Assembly (NCBI RefSeq): GCF_947179165.1
Contig: NC_077240.1
Span: 49,350,501 to 49,414,500, forward strand
Source of the DNA: Solanum dulcamara
Lineage: Eukaryota; Streptophyta; Magnoliopsida; Solanales; Solanaceae
Length of the DNA stretch: 64,000 bases
Direction of reading: 5' to 3'
Made by a program: the position numbers and the translations under genes. Below, piece by piece: positions 44,342-56,807 of this stretch. Each line of letters opens with the position of its first letter. The stretch's first letter is position 1. Under the pieces are notes generated by a model. That model saw nothing but the letters and a program-made list of their open reading frames with translations. It did no database searches and had not been told where the DNA came from.

Positions 44342-45733
44342 TGTCACGACCCAAACTAGGTATAAGCCGCGACATGGCGATTGGGATGCAAGGGACCCAA
44401 ACCATAAGACACTTAGCATACATTGCATATATAAGGTAAAGAATATCATAAATATATACGGAAGTAATCAACTCAACATACGTCCAAACCGGACTACAGC
44501 GTAAGTTGTCAAAACATGCCTCTAATCTAGTGTTTGATGGAAGCTTAGGATAATCTCCTAGCTCACCCTAACAATAGAAGAAAGTCAAAACAATAGCAGC
44601 ATGAATAAAATTCATGTCCTCGATAGAATGAGGACTCAACAACTCCTTGAGAATCGAGGGAAATCTCTAACCACGAATAGGATAATAGTGAGTGTCATCC
44701 GTCCCTACATTATGAGACAATGTAGGCCAAATATGTGTTAGTACTTTCGAATGTACTAAGTATATCAGGTATAAATGAACAAGTAAAAGAATATAATCAA
44801 TATGCCATAGGATGCATGATCAATCATACTAAACATGAGTAAAGCTTAAAAGCATTTTAAAACATATGAACCTCATGGTCAAAGCATATCATAAAACTTC
44901 ATCATAAACACATATCTTGACAACTCATCACTTAACTTCAACTTATGTGGGATAAGACCGTTAACCGACATCTAAGACCATGCAACCAATTACATGGAAT
45001 TCGATTACTCCTGCATCGAGACAGGAGAGGTTACCTTGCCAGGATATACTCTATAAGTTACTTATCTTAACTGAACAGTGCTATAGGTGGATCCACTAGC
45101 TAGGCCATGAAGGCAGCCTATGTGGGGAAACGCAGTTTGGGATGTTAGGTTGCTACTAGGATTCCCTTGGGTAAATATCTACGTTATTGGACCTAACCCC
45201 ACCTACAAGACCTCGGTTCTTAGTCAATATCCTAATAGTCACTCATAAAAACATGATACTAATATAATAGAGAAAGATAGTAACTGCCTAGCAATTTATC
45301 TTTTTGAAAACATATTAGGAACTTAGTGATTCATTGGAATCCATAACTTTGGTGAGAATTGTCCTTATCCTAATCTTTAATCACACTTGATCTTAACTTT
45401 AATCATCTTCATAACTTCAACTTTAAAATCATAAAACTAAACTTTAACTCATAGAAACTTTCATTGAAAATCATTATAACTCATGATTAACGCATAAAAT
45501 CATCTTTAACTCATAATTATAGCTTTAAAATTGGTTTATGCATGGGCATTCATAATTCAACTTAAAATCATGCAATTCATATGAGAATATGCATATAGTG
45601 ATCACTGATAACATATAAAATGAAATTAAATCAGCCCAATGCAATCCATCAAAACTAGGATTCATAATTAATCGAAATATGAATGAAAACTTGAGAAAAT
45701 ATTCGGGACTTTATGGGTGTAAGAGTCCAGCAG
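44342..45733 (-). repeat. E2 5' LTR, truncated (1.39 kb visible)
   Basis: It begins (plus sense) TGTCACGACCCAAAC and parallels 34997-36415 of the complete LTR. Homology stops near AAGAGTC at about 45726, where LTR G begins. The remaining ~800 bp with the LTR start are not in the window. Confidence 0.85.
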
Positions 45734-45742
45734 GTTCATGAT

Positions 45743-47623
45743 TGGCATGACCCAAGCTAGACCTTAGGCGTGACATGGCAATCGGAATCTAGAGGAATTC
45801 CAACCAAGCCTCTTTGAATTCATAACATTCATAAGGTAAGCAAGTACACCAATAAAAACATAAGTGTAAGATAAGTCTCAACAACATGTGTGAATAAAAG
45901 GAATGACAATTCATAGACGTCTAAACATGCCTCTACTAAGTCTAGGTGGGAATTAGGAAATGTTCCTAGCTCACCAAAACATAAGAATCAAATCATGGAA
46001 ATATAGGAAAGTCATTTATATCACTTCCTCAAAATATGAGGACTCACCACAAATGATAAGCTAACAACCAACTTTAGCCACGAGCAAGAGGAGCGCGATC
46101 GTCGGACCCTACATTATGTTATAAATATATACAAAAGTAGGTGTTAGTACATGGAATGAACTAAGTATATGATAAGCATGCATGAACAATAATAATAGTA
46201 TTTAACCAATATAAATGTGAGATGCATGACCAATTCCTATGAACACGTGAGTAGAACGAGAAAATATTTAAAAATATGTAATCATGTGGTCAATACATCA
46301 TTAAATTGACATAAGAGTTCATATGATATCATATATCTTGGTGAGAGATATGACCTTAATCGATACTTAAGACCATGCGAGTTATAACATCAAATTTGAT
46401 GTAACTCCTACATCAAGAAGAGAGAGGCTACTTGCTAAGGTAGACTCTGTGAGAACCATTCTTAACATCATGAGTTATACGTGGATCCACTAGCTAAGAC
46501 ATAAGGCAAACTACGATGGCAATGTAGTTAGGGACTATAGGTTGCTACTAGGATTCCCTTGGGTAGCTACTTTGACTACCGGACTGAACCCCACCGGAAT
46601 GTCCTCTGAGTGCTTAGTCATCATCCCAATGGAATTTATTAAAACATCAATATAAGTTCATCATAAAATAATCATAAGAGTAGCTAATTACATAAATGAT
46701 TAATAGAAATCCATGAGTCAGTGAGAACAACCTTTCACCTCTTAAACATGAGTTGTGAGAAAACCTTTCACAATCTTAATATCTTGCTTGAAATATCACT
46801 GACATATAATTCATCATGTCATAGCTTTTCATAAAATACATCATCAAAATTCATGATCATAGTTTCATAAGTTCAACATTTCCAATTGAAAATCACTCAA
46901 TGCATGGGTCCATGTGAAATAAATTGGAAATCATATGTTAATTTATGCATGATAATGAAGAATAACATTGATTGAAATCAAATAACAAGGACCCATAAAG
47001 AATAGACATGAAACCCTCATAAATTTGGTGAAATTAAATTGAGAAGTTTGAGATATTTTGGGACCGAATGGATGGATGGGTTCCTTTGGTGAATTTCCCA
47101 CATAACTTAAGAAATGGAGCCTTAGTGCAAAGGTTATGGAGACTTGGAGCCTTGGAATCCTTGAATCCTAACTTGCTTGGAGATGAAACCCTTGGGTAAA
47201 TATTTTAGTTAGAAGATTAGTGCAATAGATGATTGGGGAGTGAATGAGGGGAATTCAAAGGGTTTGGGTAGTTATAATCTCAGGTTAAGGCTTAAAATGA
47301 TGTAGTTTGGGAATTAAATGAGTCCAAAAGGACAAAATACCTTTAAAAGTAATTGTCGGGGATCAAAAAGGCGAGATGAGTTATGTTCGCTGACCTAGTC
47401 GATGACTATCCCCTCCTCCTCGCCTAAACTGCTCGAGCCTTGAGGAAAAACGTTAGAAATTTCCTCTCCTTTAGGTGATCTAGATCGAGCTCTCCAATTC
47501 TATTAGTGAGTCATCGAAATCAGTTTCTCTCGCCTAATGCTCCCTTAGGCTAGCCAATTTCTTTGAAACTTTGGGCGATTTGAGCCAGCTTGCCCAATTA
47601 ATTTGGCGAGTTGCCAAACTCTT
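45743..47623 (-). repeat. LTR fragment G (1.88 kb)
   Basis: It starts (plus sense) TGGCATGACCCAAGC, a decayed LTR end of the E/J type, followed by related blocks (GTGGATCCACTAGCTAAG near 46482). Its U3 side carries GGCGAG/CTCGCC motifs at 47370-47620 after the AGGACAAAATACC anchor near 47332. It is cut by LTR H before its own terminus. No gene is seen. Confidence 0.75.
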
Positions 47624-50600
47624 TGTTACGACCCAACCCCGTAGGTCGCAACTGGAGTCCAACTTGGACCCCCATATACATGCTTATCAACTATGGTTGA
47701 GTCGAATTATAGACCCGTAATGCATATAAATCAAGTGTAGTCAAACCGAACTACAAACAACATGATACGTACATGAGAACCCCTATGGGTCATAGCATTT
47801 CACATATCTGTAGCCTCTTTCATTTGTATCATAATATAAAAAAGGCACGTAAGCCGACAAGGCTGCCATAACACCCAACTGAATAAAACTTACATATACC
47901 ACCCACATATATATGTCTGCAGACCTCTAAAAATATTAATGACAATATATGGCGGGATAGGTCCCCCGTCGTACCCCTGAATAATAGAACAATTATATAC
48001 ATTTGTGGCCAGTGCCAAAACTAGGTTCTAAGACAATGGAGCCTCTTCCAACTGAACTGAATGGAATCCTAAGCTGACGGACTCCCAAAACCTGTATTTG
48101 TACCTGTGGGCATGAAACGCAGCCCCTGAAAGAAGGGGGTCAGTACGACATATGTACTGAGTATGTAAAACATAACATAAACCAATTGGAAGTATCTCTA
48201 AAATAGAGAAGCAGGGGATAAAATATCATATAAGGAACCTGTACCTATACTCTATGATTTATAAAAGCATGCATGCTCAAATTATACTATATAGTCGGCC
48301 CTATCAGGGATCTGGTGGATACATCTGTAAAACCATCATAGACCCATTGCCATCACCATCTTATTACAACACATTATTATATATACATGCGTACCTTGGC
48401 CCTCTAGTGAGGGACTTAGTAGATAATGTAGTGAACTGCGCACGAGAACATACCCTGGACCGGGACTCAGTGATAGAAGGGTTATAGTATTCACGAGTAG
48501 AGTAGTGAGTAACTATATGCAATTTAAATCTTTATCAGAGACTCGACAGAATAACAAAGTTAAGTTTTTGCCTGAGGACCTGAGTAGTAGTGTAGTCATC
48601 TCGAGTACCCTCTAAATGCCATTATGGCTATACCAATTATAACCTGGGGGACCCTAAACATGTACCAATGTAAGGCCAAGTTGCTTATGGAATCAGAAAT
48701 ACTTGTTATCATATAGTCTCTAAGACTTGGAGCCTGTACGTTTGGTACCTCCTTAACATATAGAAGTTCCCAAGGAAATAGTTCAACTATTATGGAGTTC
48801 AGTATTCAGAAGTAAATAATAGATGCTTAAGAATGGAATCACCCCGGAGCTCATATCATATTTAACTTACAACTAAGACATGCTAAAAAGAAAGAGAATA
48901 AGCTCTATATAGTCTGTATTTCCCTTCATATGGTCATCAAGTACATATTTCATATCCAGCCCATCCTGGGGATTGGTGAAAAATTATGGCATCATAACCT
49001 CATTTTCATACCAAGTACATATCAATAGAAAGGAGAGGTAGCTTTCCACACACTACTTTTTAACACGTAGAAGCCTCAACAAGCAATACTCAATTCTTGT
49101 AGAAATTCTAATACTAAGCAGTGGACAGGGATTATGAGGCGTACTTGGAGTTCTGGGAATGGAATTATCCCCTCATTTCACATACAATTTACTTAAGGCT
49201 AAGATATGCCAAAAGGGAAGAAAGATAGCTTTACATACTTATTCCAAAAACATGTCAAGAGAAAGCTTCACATACCTCGTATGGACTTCTCTTAATCATG
49301 TCCACGTCGTCGTCGTCCAAACCTATTTAACATGGAAGCAATGCAAGTATCAACAACCTTAAACTTTTTAGCGCCTTCAGGTTCACCTTAGTATTCATGG
49401 AACCTATGTCATTGTTCGTCTCCTCGACTAGGTATTTAATTAATTAAGGCGTTAAAGAAAATTGGGCAGCACCTCCCCTATAACATGCCCTATCCGATTT
49501 TTCAATTAGATCCCTAAACACTACAGAAAACCAAAAACAACAACCTGTAGCTCATAGACAAATAAAAAATGGCAACATTACACAACATAAGCTCCAAACA
49601 ACTTGCTGAAAATTACGATACCAAAATAGGATTTCTAGTCTTTATTTCGCAAAGCCTTTAATTATACGAAATGAGGGGTCATGTGGCTGCAAACAGAAGA
49701 AACCCCACCTCATTTAGAATACTGTTAGTCAATGCAACACACCCCCACATACCTACAGTAGCACACCACAAGTACAACACCTTGCTTCGACTATAATTTA
49801 ACTATAGCAACTCTAATTTAGTTTGTGTGGAACGTCAAGCGTTTCTATGACATTTTCACATTTCCAGCCACATATAGGCGTGTAACACACTCTATAACAA
49901 CACCATAAAATCCAAATTAAAAGGAGAAACTTTACCTTACCCGAAATTGGCCAAAACTGCCAAATTGTGACTCGGAACTTCTCCAAACATGTTGAAATTG
50001 AGTGGATTATTTGTATCACTTGCTTGCTGCCCCGAAATGGAATTTTATGTTAATAAACACCATTATATAGCCGTGGTACATATTAAATAAATAATTCATG
50101 GAACGAAATCAGGCCTTACCTTTTTCTTGAAGCAAACCCGTAACTCTCTCTTTTTGTACCCCTAGCATTTTTCTCTTTTCCTTTCTCACTTTTCTAGGCA
50201 TAAAACTAAAGAAATGATTCTGTAGATGTCGTAAGATACATATATATCTCCATGTTCTTGAGGAACACCTTAGATACTTAGTTCACGGAGGAAAAATTGA
50301 AGAACTCACCTTTAATTCTTCCAAACCATGGCTGCCTTTCTTTTTTTATTCTCCACATTTTTTTCCTCTTCTCTTGGCTGAAGTTTTGGGATAAAGACTG
50401 AACTTATGAGTCACATAACATACATATATATGTGCCCTTAGGAGGTAAAACGTGTCATCCCCTTAGGGTGACACATATCCAGCCCTTATTGGACCACGTA
50501 TCATGCTGCCAATTAGGGGCTGCCATATGGCAGTGGGGTCCACCTCCCCTAAGCAGGTGGGTCACCTGCTGCCACGTGGCACTTTACTATGCTTCCACAT

Positions 50601-50957
50601 GGAGCCTCATCTTGCTTCCACGTGTCATTTTCTCCTCTTCCTCGTGGGTTTGTAATCTCATTTTATTTTAAGAACCCGTGTAATCCTTGCTACATCAGCT
50701 TGGTATGTACTCAGATAGCTCAAGTATGTAAAACTTCTAAGTTAGTAGCTTACATAGGTAAATCAAGTCCTACGCTCATTATTTGGCCTCCAACTCCTTC
50801 CGACTTCTCATGACCCAATTTCCAACCTTCTCTACTATGGGGTATCACATTCTCCCTTCCTTAGAGTTGCTTGATAGTGTCGTAGATTATCCGGCTCATG
50901 GGATAACTTCTAAAAAACATAAGATACATTCCAAGCTTGAGAGTGCGGGGTGTAAAA
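47624..50957 (-). repeat. 3' LTR of element H (3.3 kb)
   Basis: Plus-sense start TGTTACGACCCAACCCCG, the inverted LTR end; plus-sense end GGGGTGTAAAA, the inverted LTR start (TGTTACACC-type with one change). It contains the conserved C-run/G-run block (48095-48165), GAGTCC repeats near 48400-48470, and CACGTG at 50573-50578 and 50619-50624. The open frames here show no domain. Confidence 0.88.
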
Positions 50958-50975
50958 TCCTTCCCCCCTTTAGAA
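50958..50975 (-). other. Polypurine tract of element H
   Basis: The minus strand reads TCTAAAGGGGGGAAGG, the same as I at 61420-61436. A GGACAAATGTTC-like sequence precedes it, as in I. Confidence 0.82.
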
Positions 50976-51059
50976 CATTTGTCCCCGAATGTTAAACAAA
51001 ACTTCCCTCAAAACTTTATACAGATTGTAGGGAGATTCTTTGTTATTACCATAACACAC

Positions 51060-52145
51060 ACTTTCATCCAAGTACTTAATATACGAGTTTTAGAATTTGT
51101 GGTTACCTATAGACATTGGGAATAGGTACAAATACTTGTTTTTCCTCTCCTCTTCAATTTCCCAGGTCATCCCTTTTCTGGTTTTTGTTTTGCCACCATA
51201 CCTTGACGGAAGTCACATCCTAGTTCTCAACCTTCTAATTTGCCGATCCAAGATAGTGATAGGTTTTTCTTTATAGGATAACTCTTTTATGACATTGACA
51301 TCATTTGTGGGACATACTCTAAGTAGATTACTAATACCCGTACGAAGCATCCCTATCTGATGGACTGGGTATATAATTTTCAAATCAGGTGGTAAGTTCA
51401 ACTTACAGGCAATGTTCTCCATCTCATGAACAACTTAATAAGGTCTAATACATTTTGGGCTAAGTTTCCTTTTCGTTCCGAACACCCAATCATCAATTTA
51501 AACTCTAAATATCGATGTCGACTATCTGCATGTCACTTCTACCGACTCTAGGCTGCTAATAAACAACTTGCTTCATCATGTCGGGGCCTTTAGTCTTTTC
51601 CCCAATAGGGGGACTTACACATTCTGCCATACAACCTCTTGTAGGGGGTCATTTGGATAGTGGAATGGTAGCATTCTTGTAGGCGATCTTAATAAGTGGT
51701 AGACAGTTGTCCCAGTTACTCTTAAAGACAACCACGTAGGCTTGCAATATATCTTCGAGCATTTTTATAGTGCGCTCAATCTGTCCAGCAGCTCGAGGGA
51801 AAACTGTGGTACTAAGACCTACCTGTGTTCCCGATCTCTTCTTAGACTGATCTCCAGACATTAATTATAATTGAACTCCTTCTATCTAAGATAATAGCTA
51901 GAGAAACCTCATGGAGTCTTACTACCTCCCTGACCTATAACTTTGCATAGTTTTAACTGCGTAGGTAGGTTTGATTGAAAGAAAATGGGCTGATTCATTA
52001 GTCTACTCACAATAATCCATATAGTACCCTACTCTTGCAGAGTACAAAATAAGTTCATAATGACGTTGATAATTTGGGACTCCTTAGTCTCATATAGTCC
52101 TTCTCGACTCCTCTCAAAACTTTAATTGGCACTCTACCTTTTGGG
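51060..52145 (-). pseudogene. Element H integrase remnant
   Basis: Low to high coordinate, reading backwards: tail TWEIEEERKNKYLYLFP (51110-51180); LDRQIRRLRTRM and GMLRTGISNLLRV (51213-51422); KRKLSPK near 51465; core GTQVGLSTTVFPRAAGQIERTIKMLEDILQAYVV...NWDNCLPLIKIAYKNA (51649-51861), where the Glu region is kept (Q-I-E-R-T); and the IWIIVSRLMNQPIF-like block near 51980-52020. Many frame breaks. It parallels I 60240-61330 in order. Confidence 0.83.
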
Positions 52146-54847
52146 TTTTGTTTTTTCCATCCTCAGATTGGCTTTCATAATCATTTTGTGCTCCGTCTAT
52201 CATTACCTAATATAATTCCGAAGGAATTTGACATATAAGTTTGCTATATTTTGGTAACCAGTTAGTTCCGCTCCTCTTGGTTAAATCATTTCACGATTTC
52301 CTTATCCCAGCTTGTAACACTTTAAATATATTATCTCGTGTCATCCTTTACTTTTACGAAAATATGAGAGGGTGCTCACCTTAATCCGAGAAATACCTTA
52401 GCATTGTCTTGATAGGTCTTGTGTGTTACCTTGTCATTTTCCCCTTCATCCTACAATTAGTATTGGGATAGACCTTTGGTCCAATCGTGACCACGCCTTA
52501 CCTTGCCCATGGTACTAATTTCATCCCGATAGTTTGGCTTACCTATCTTCATAGCTTTTGGTGGGGTATCCAAAATATCATAATTACCTTGTCATTATTA
52601 AGCCCCTATTCCTTTTATCATGTACTTACTCACTTAGCCTGATGCTTATATATACATACTCGTAGGTTGTACAACCATTCTGCTGCAGCTTGTAGGAGGT
52701 AGACGTAGTCCTTCCATCTCTTGGTCCATTCTATTGTACACATCTTATTCATATTGAAACTTGTTTTCCCCATCTTGTTATACTTCTTTCTTTTCCCTTA
52801 TTAACTTTTTACTCTTTTCATCTCCTACCAAAGGAGGTTTCCTATTCCTTTTCCTCGGTTATTTATCTACCGCAACATCATTTACGACCAACTCTATAGA
52901 CATCATATTGGCTTTTAGTCTAGCATGATGTTATTCAATGTCTTGTTAAAACTTCTTAACACTGCCTTACATAGCATTCTAACTTCTATCCAATTATTGA
53001 TGACTTCTAGACCTTCCTAACTTAGCTCAGCAAGGGATCTTATTGGAGTTTAAACATCCATTTGAAATATATTTCCACATCAATTGCCTCTGCCTTACCC
53101 TTGCAACTTTTCTCATTGACTTTCCCCCTTTAGAGGGTACTTATACCTTTATCCACTTATACCTTCTTTTATGTCTCTATGTATAGTCTCAATTTCATCT
53201 AATCTCCTTCCCTAATCTACTTGGTACTGTATCATATCCCCGTCTTTCTACATATTTTTCCAACCTGGTTATCCGCGTATGGAGCCTTGGCTAAATTACG
53301 AAGCGACGAGAACTTTCCCTATCTAATGTGATGTCTCATCTACTAATCAGTACTTGAATAATATGACCCAGGAAATAACTCATCCAAGGCCACCTTCTAC
53401 TTTTCCGTATGAAAGGTTAATACCCACTAGTAGTCGTTGCAACTTTTGACTAGATAACAATTGTATTCCGACAATGATTGTCCAAGGTTCTCTCGAAGTA
53501 GTAGCTTTACCCCAACTTATGTCCTTTGTTTCTTGGGGTGAATATAGGTTGCACCATCTATTTCTTAATTTCGCCGGCTTTGTCTCTTAAGAGTTCCCTT
53601 ATTTTGGGGGTGACGTTATGTACACGTATTATTTCTTTATACCTTATGCCCCTTGACCTTACTATGTACCCAACACAGGCTTTTAACTTAGTCAACGTAT
53701 ACCAAGTGCGCCTTACTAGTGGTCCTACTTTAGCCCTGTATAATTGTATCACACTTTTTAGTTCATACTCACATTCAATTCATAACATTTCTCTGTGGTG
53801 CTTAGCATTTCTTTCTTCAACTAGTCGATGGCGAACTAATAAACTGTTATCATACAGCACTTCCCAACCATCATTAGAAAAAAAAACTAGAATCCCTTCA
53901 ACATCACAATACTTCTTAACCCTTGACCTACATGGTCTCCCCCCAAGTTTATCCTCGAGTCATTAACAACTTATCTAATTTACAACTAGCAGTTGGGGCT
54001 TGGTACCTTTCAAGAAAAGTGAACTCAATTGCTGGACATTTTACCCTTTACTCGGAGTTTTATTTTTTCCTACAGCACCAATACGGCTGGAGATACTGTG
54101 GTCTGAACTTTACTACTTAAATAGGCTTTTGTTTCTCCAAAATAAACTTTCCCAAGTACAAAGGGTGCCCCTTATCGACGACATGGAGAGTACCTCTTAC
54201 ATCTTTAGTTTAGCATAATATGGGTACTCGGTATCAACTTCCAGGATATTTTATGAAGCTATGTTTCATTCCCTTTCCTTGTTCTGGGAAAATTTTGGTA
54301 GAGTTTCCTCCAAACTTCTTACAATCCCATACCTGCACGCAAAAAATACCAACAATGCCTCACAAGGCCAGCATATATATATATATTAATATCATCTCAC
54401 AGCCACACAAGGCTTTCAATATCATCTCATATCATAGCCATACAGGGCTTTCAATATTAACAATAGTATGAAAGTAATGGACTTACCTCGTATGTCCAAC
54501 TTTACCTGCATCTGTTGCATTTCCCTGTCTCCCTTTCAGGTTTTACATTTACCTCACAATCATATGTCAATACCTTACCCAACATATATCTTTCATGCCT
54601 TTACTTACCTGCGTGCTTCATAACTTTCCATGTAGTCAATTGCTTCCTTCTGTTTATGTCGTCCTTCAGCTAAAGTCTAAGTTTAATATGAGGAATTATC
54701 CTATGACTCGGATCTATAGCACGATCTCGGATGTGAAAGAAAGGTAACATCCTAAATGTCTTGTAGCCTCCTATTTATAGATGTTGCGTGCTACACATCG
54801 ATAATCAAGATCTACTAGATATAGTATATAGACAATCCCAAGACAAA
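52146..54847 (-). other. Non-coding interior and leader of element H
   Basis: No RT, protease or gag was recognised. Blocks match B and I: the TTATTTATCTACCGCAAC stretch near 52859, GAAGCGACGAGAAC near 53300, CTTTGTTTCTTGGG near 53524, and the leader 54480-54847 (GGATCTATAGC, GTAGCCTCCTATTTATAG). The 146-residue plus-strand frame at 53526-53966 is a chance frame with no domain. Confidence 0.65.
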
Positions 54848-54861
54848 CTGCTCTGATACCA
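54848..54861 (-). other. Primer binding site of element H
   Basis: The minus strand reads TGGTATCAGAGCAG, a perfect 12-base match to the usual initiator Met tRNA complement. Confidence 0.88.
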
Positions 54862-54865
54862 CTTC

Positions 54866-54911
54866 TGTCACGATCCAACCCTGTAGATCGAGACTGGGGT
54901 CCGACCTAGAC
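54866..54911 (-). repeat. 46-bp remnant of H's 5' LTR at the inversion joint
   Basis: TGTCACGATCCAACCCTG is the inverted LTR end. Homology breaks at CCGACCTAGA, after which the sequence is mid-LTR of element I in the opposite direction. Confidence 0.8.
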
Positions 54912-56789
54912 GTTCAAAATAAACTAAATTGGAGTCGCTATAGTTGAATTATCGTCGAAATAAAGTATTATTATTGTGAGGTGCTGCTGTAGGGGTATGG
55001 CTTGTTGTTGCAGGGTATAAATATGTTCTAAATGAGGTGGGGGAGCTGTAGATTGCAGTCACACGACCCCCCGCTTCGTACGGTTAAAAGTTTGGCAAAA
55101 TGGAAACTAGAAACCCTATTTTGATATCGTATTTTTGAATAAGTCGTTTGGAGTTTATGTTGTATATGGTTGGTGTGAATTGCTGCAGGTTTTTGTTATT
55201 GGTTGGCTATAGGTCTTAGGGACCTAATTGGAAATTTGGATAGGGCACATTATAGGGGAGGTGCTGCCCAATTTTCGGCGACGCCTTAGCAAATAACAAA
55301 ACTAGTCAGGGAAACAATTAAGGAAATTGATTCCATTAATACTAAGGTGTAACCTAGGGTGATGGAAAGTTAAGAGGGGTTGATATTCATATTACTTTTA
55401 TGTTGAATAGGTTCAAAGGACGGCGAGGCAAAGGTAAGTAAAGCTCATTCTCTTTCTTCTGTTGGCATGTCCTAGTTGTAAGATGAATATAATACGAGCT
55501 CCGAGGTAATTCCATTCTTGACTATCTCTTATTTACCACTGAATGTTGAACTCTATGGTAGTTAAACTATTTCTCTAGAAACTCCTATATGTTAAAGAGG
55601 TATGAATGTACAGACTCCGGGTCTTAAAATTATTAGATAACAAATGTTCTGGCTTCATAAGTGAATTGGCTTTACTTTAGTATGCATCTAGGGTCCCTGA
55701 GATCCTAACTGATATAACCTCGAGTTACAGTTAGAGGGTACTTAAAACAATTACATTCCTACCCTGACCTCCAAGTGATGATTCGCTTGATGGCTTCATT
55801 GAGTCTCAGATAATGATTTAAACTGTTTTTTGTTTCTACCTACTCTACTCGTGTATACTATAACACTTTTTCTCTGAGTCCCGGGCCGGTTGTCAGATTA
55901 GTGCAATTCACTGTATTGTTCACCGAGTCCCTCGCTAGAGGGCCGGCATCCGTATGTATATATGATGGCCTGGGGCCTGATACTGATACTATGATAATGT
56001 GTTGTAATAAGGTGACGATGGCCTAGGGCCTGATACTCATACTATGATGATGTATTGTAATAAGGTGGCGATGGCACGAGGCCTGATACTGATACTACAT
56101 ATATGATTCATCGGACCCCTGACAGGGCCGGCTATATTGAAAATTTGAGCATGCATGTTTTTGTGATTCACAGAGTACTGGTACATGTTTCTGATTTGAT
56201 AATTGGTTCCCCTGCTTCTCTATGTTGCATATACCTCTAGTTGTACTATGTTATGTTTTACATACTCAGTACATATGTCGTACTGACCCTCTTTCTCGGG
56301 GGGCTGCGTTCATGCCCGTAGGTACAGATACAGGTTTTAGGAGTTCGTCAGCTTAGGATTCCATGCAGCTCAGCTGGGAGAGGTTTCATTGTATCAGGGC
56401 CTACTTTTTGATACTGTCCACTGATGTATAACATTATTTTGTCCATTCGGAGGTACGGCGGGGGCCCTGTCCCGCCATATATTGTCATTTATATTTTTAG
56501 AGGTCTGCAGACATGTATATGTGGGTTGTGTATGTCAGTTTGATTCAGCTGGGTCTACCTGATATATAATATATGTGATTACATTATGACAGCCTTGTCG
56601 GCTTGCGTGCCCTACCATGTTGTGATACAAACAAAAAGGGCTACCGGTTTATGAAAATATTATCGCCCAGTGGGGCTCTGTTGCATGATGTTATCTTATT
56701 TATGATTTAATGTGACCACAGCTAATAGATATGTGTACGGGGGGTCCAGGTCGGACCCCAGTTGTGGCCTACGGGGTTGGGTCGTAATA
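54912..56789 (+). repeat. 5' LTR of element I, missing its first ~930 bp
   Basis: It matches 62364 onward of the 3' LTR and ends GGGTTGGGTCGTAATA (TGACA decayed), followed by the primer site. The promoter zone is lost. The conserved C-run/G-run block lies at 56255-56330. Confidence 0.88.
55964..56100 (+). repeat. 53-bp minisatellite in I's 5' LTR
   Basis: GATGGCCTAGGGCCTGATAC units start at 55964, 56017 and 56070, an exact 53-bp period, about 2.6 copies. The same array is at 63478-63614 in the 3' LTR. Confidence 0.88.
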
Positions 56790-56793
56790 GAAG

Positions 56794-56807
56794 TGGTATC
56801 AAAGTAG
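56794..56807 (+). other. Primer binding site of element I
   Basis: TGGTATCAAAGTAG, two mismatches from the family site, four bases after the LTR end. Confidence 0.8.

Larger units (their letters stand above)
28552..45733 (-). mobile_element. Elements E1 and E2: tandem gypsy pair sharing one LTR (minus strand)
   Basis: Read on the minus strand: LTR (45733-44342, truncated), E2 interior (44341-37203), complete LTR (37202-34997), E1 interior (34996 down to 28552). The middle LTR has a polypurine tract on one side and a primer site on the other, so it is both E2's 3' LTR and E1's 5' LTR. J is inserted in E2; D and K2 interrupt E1. Confidence 0.85.
47624..54911 (-). mobile_element. Element H: LTR retrotransposon, minus strand
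   Basis: On the minus strand: a 5' LTR remnant of 46 bp (54911-54866), primer site, 3.9 kb interior, polypurine tract, full 3' LTR (50957-47624). The interior matches that of element I in inverted order but lacks about 0.7 kb, including the 5S-like sequence. No intact gene. Confidence 0.85.

Noticed and set aside
53526..53966. 146-residue plus-strand open frame in element H interior
   Set aside because: It is antisense to H, has no recognisable domain, is low-complexity Ser/Leu-rich, and the homologous sequence in I and B has no matching frame.
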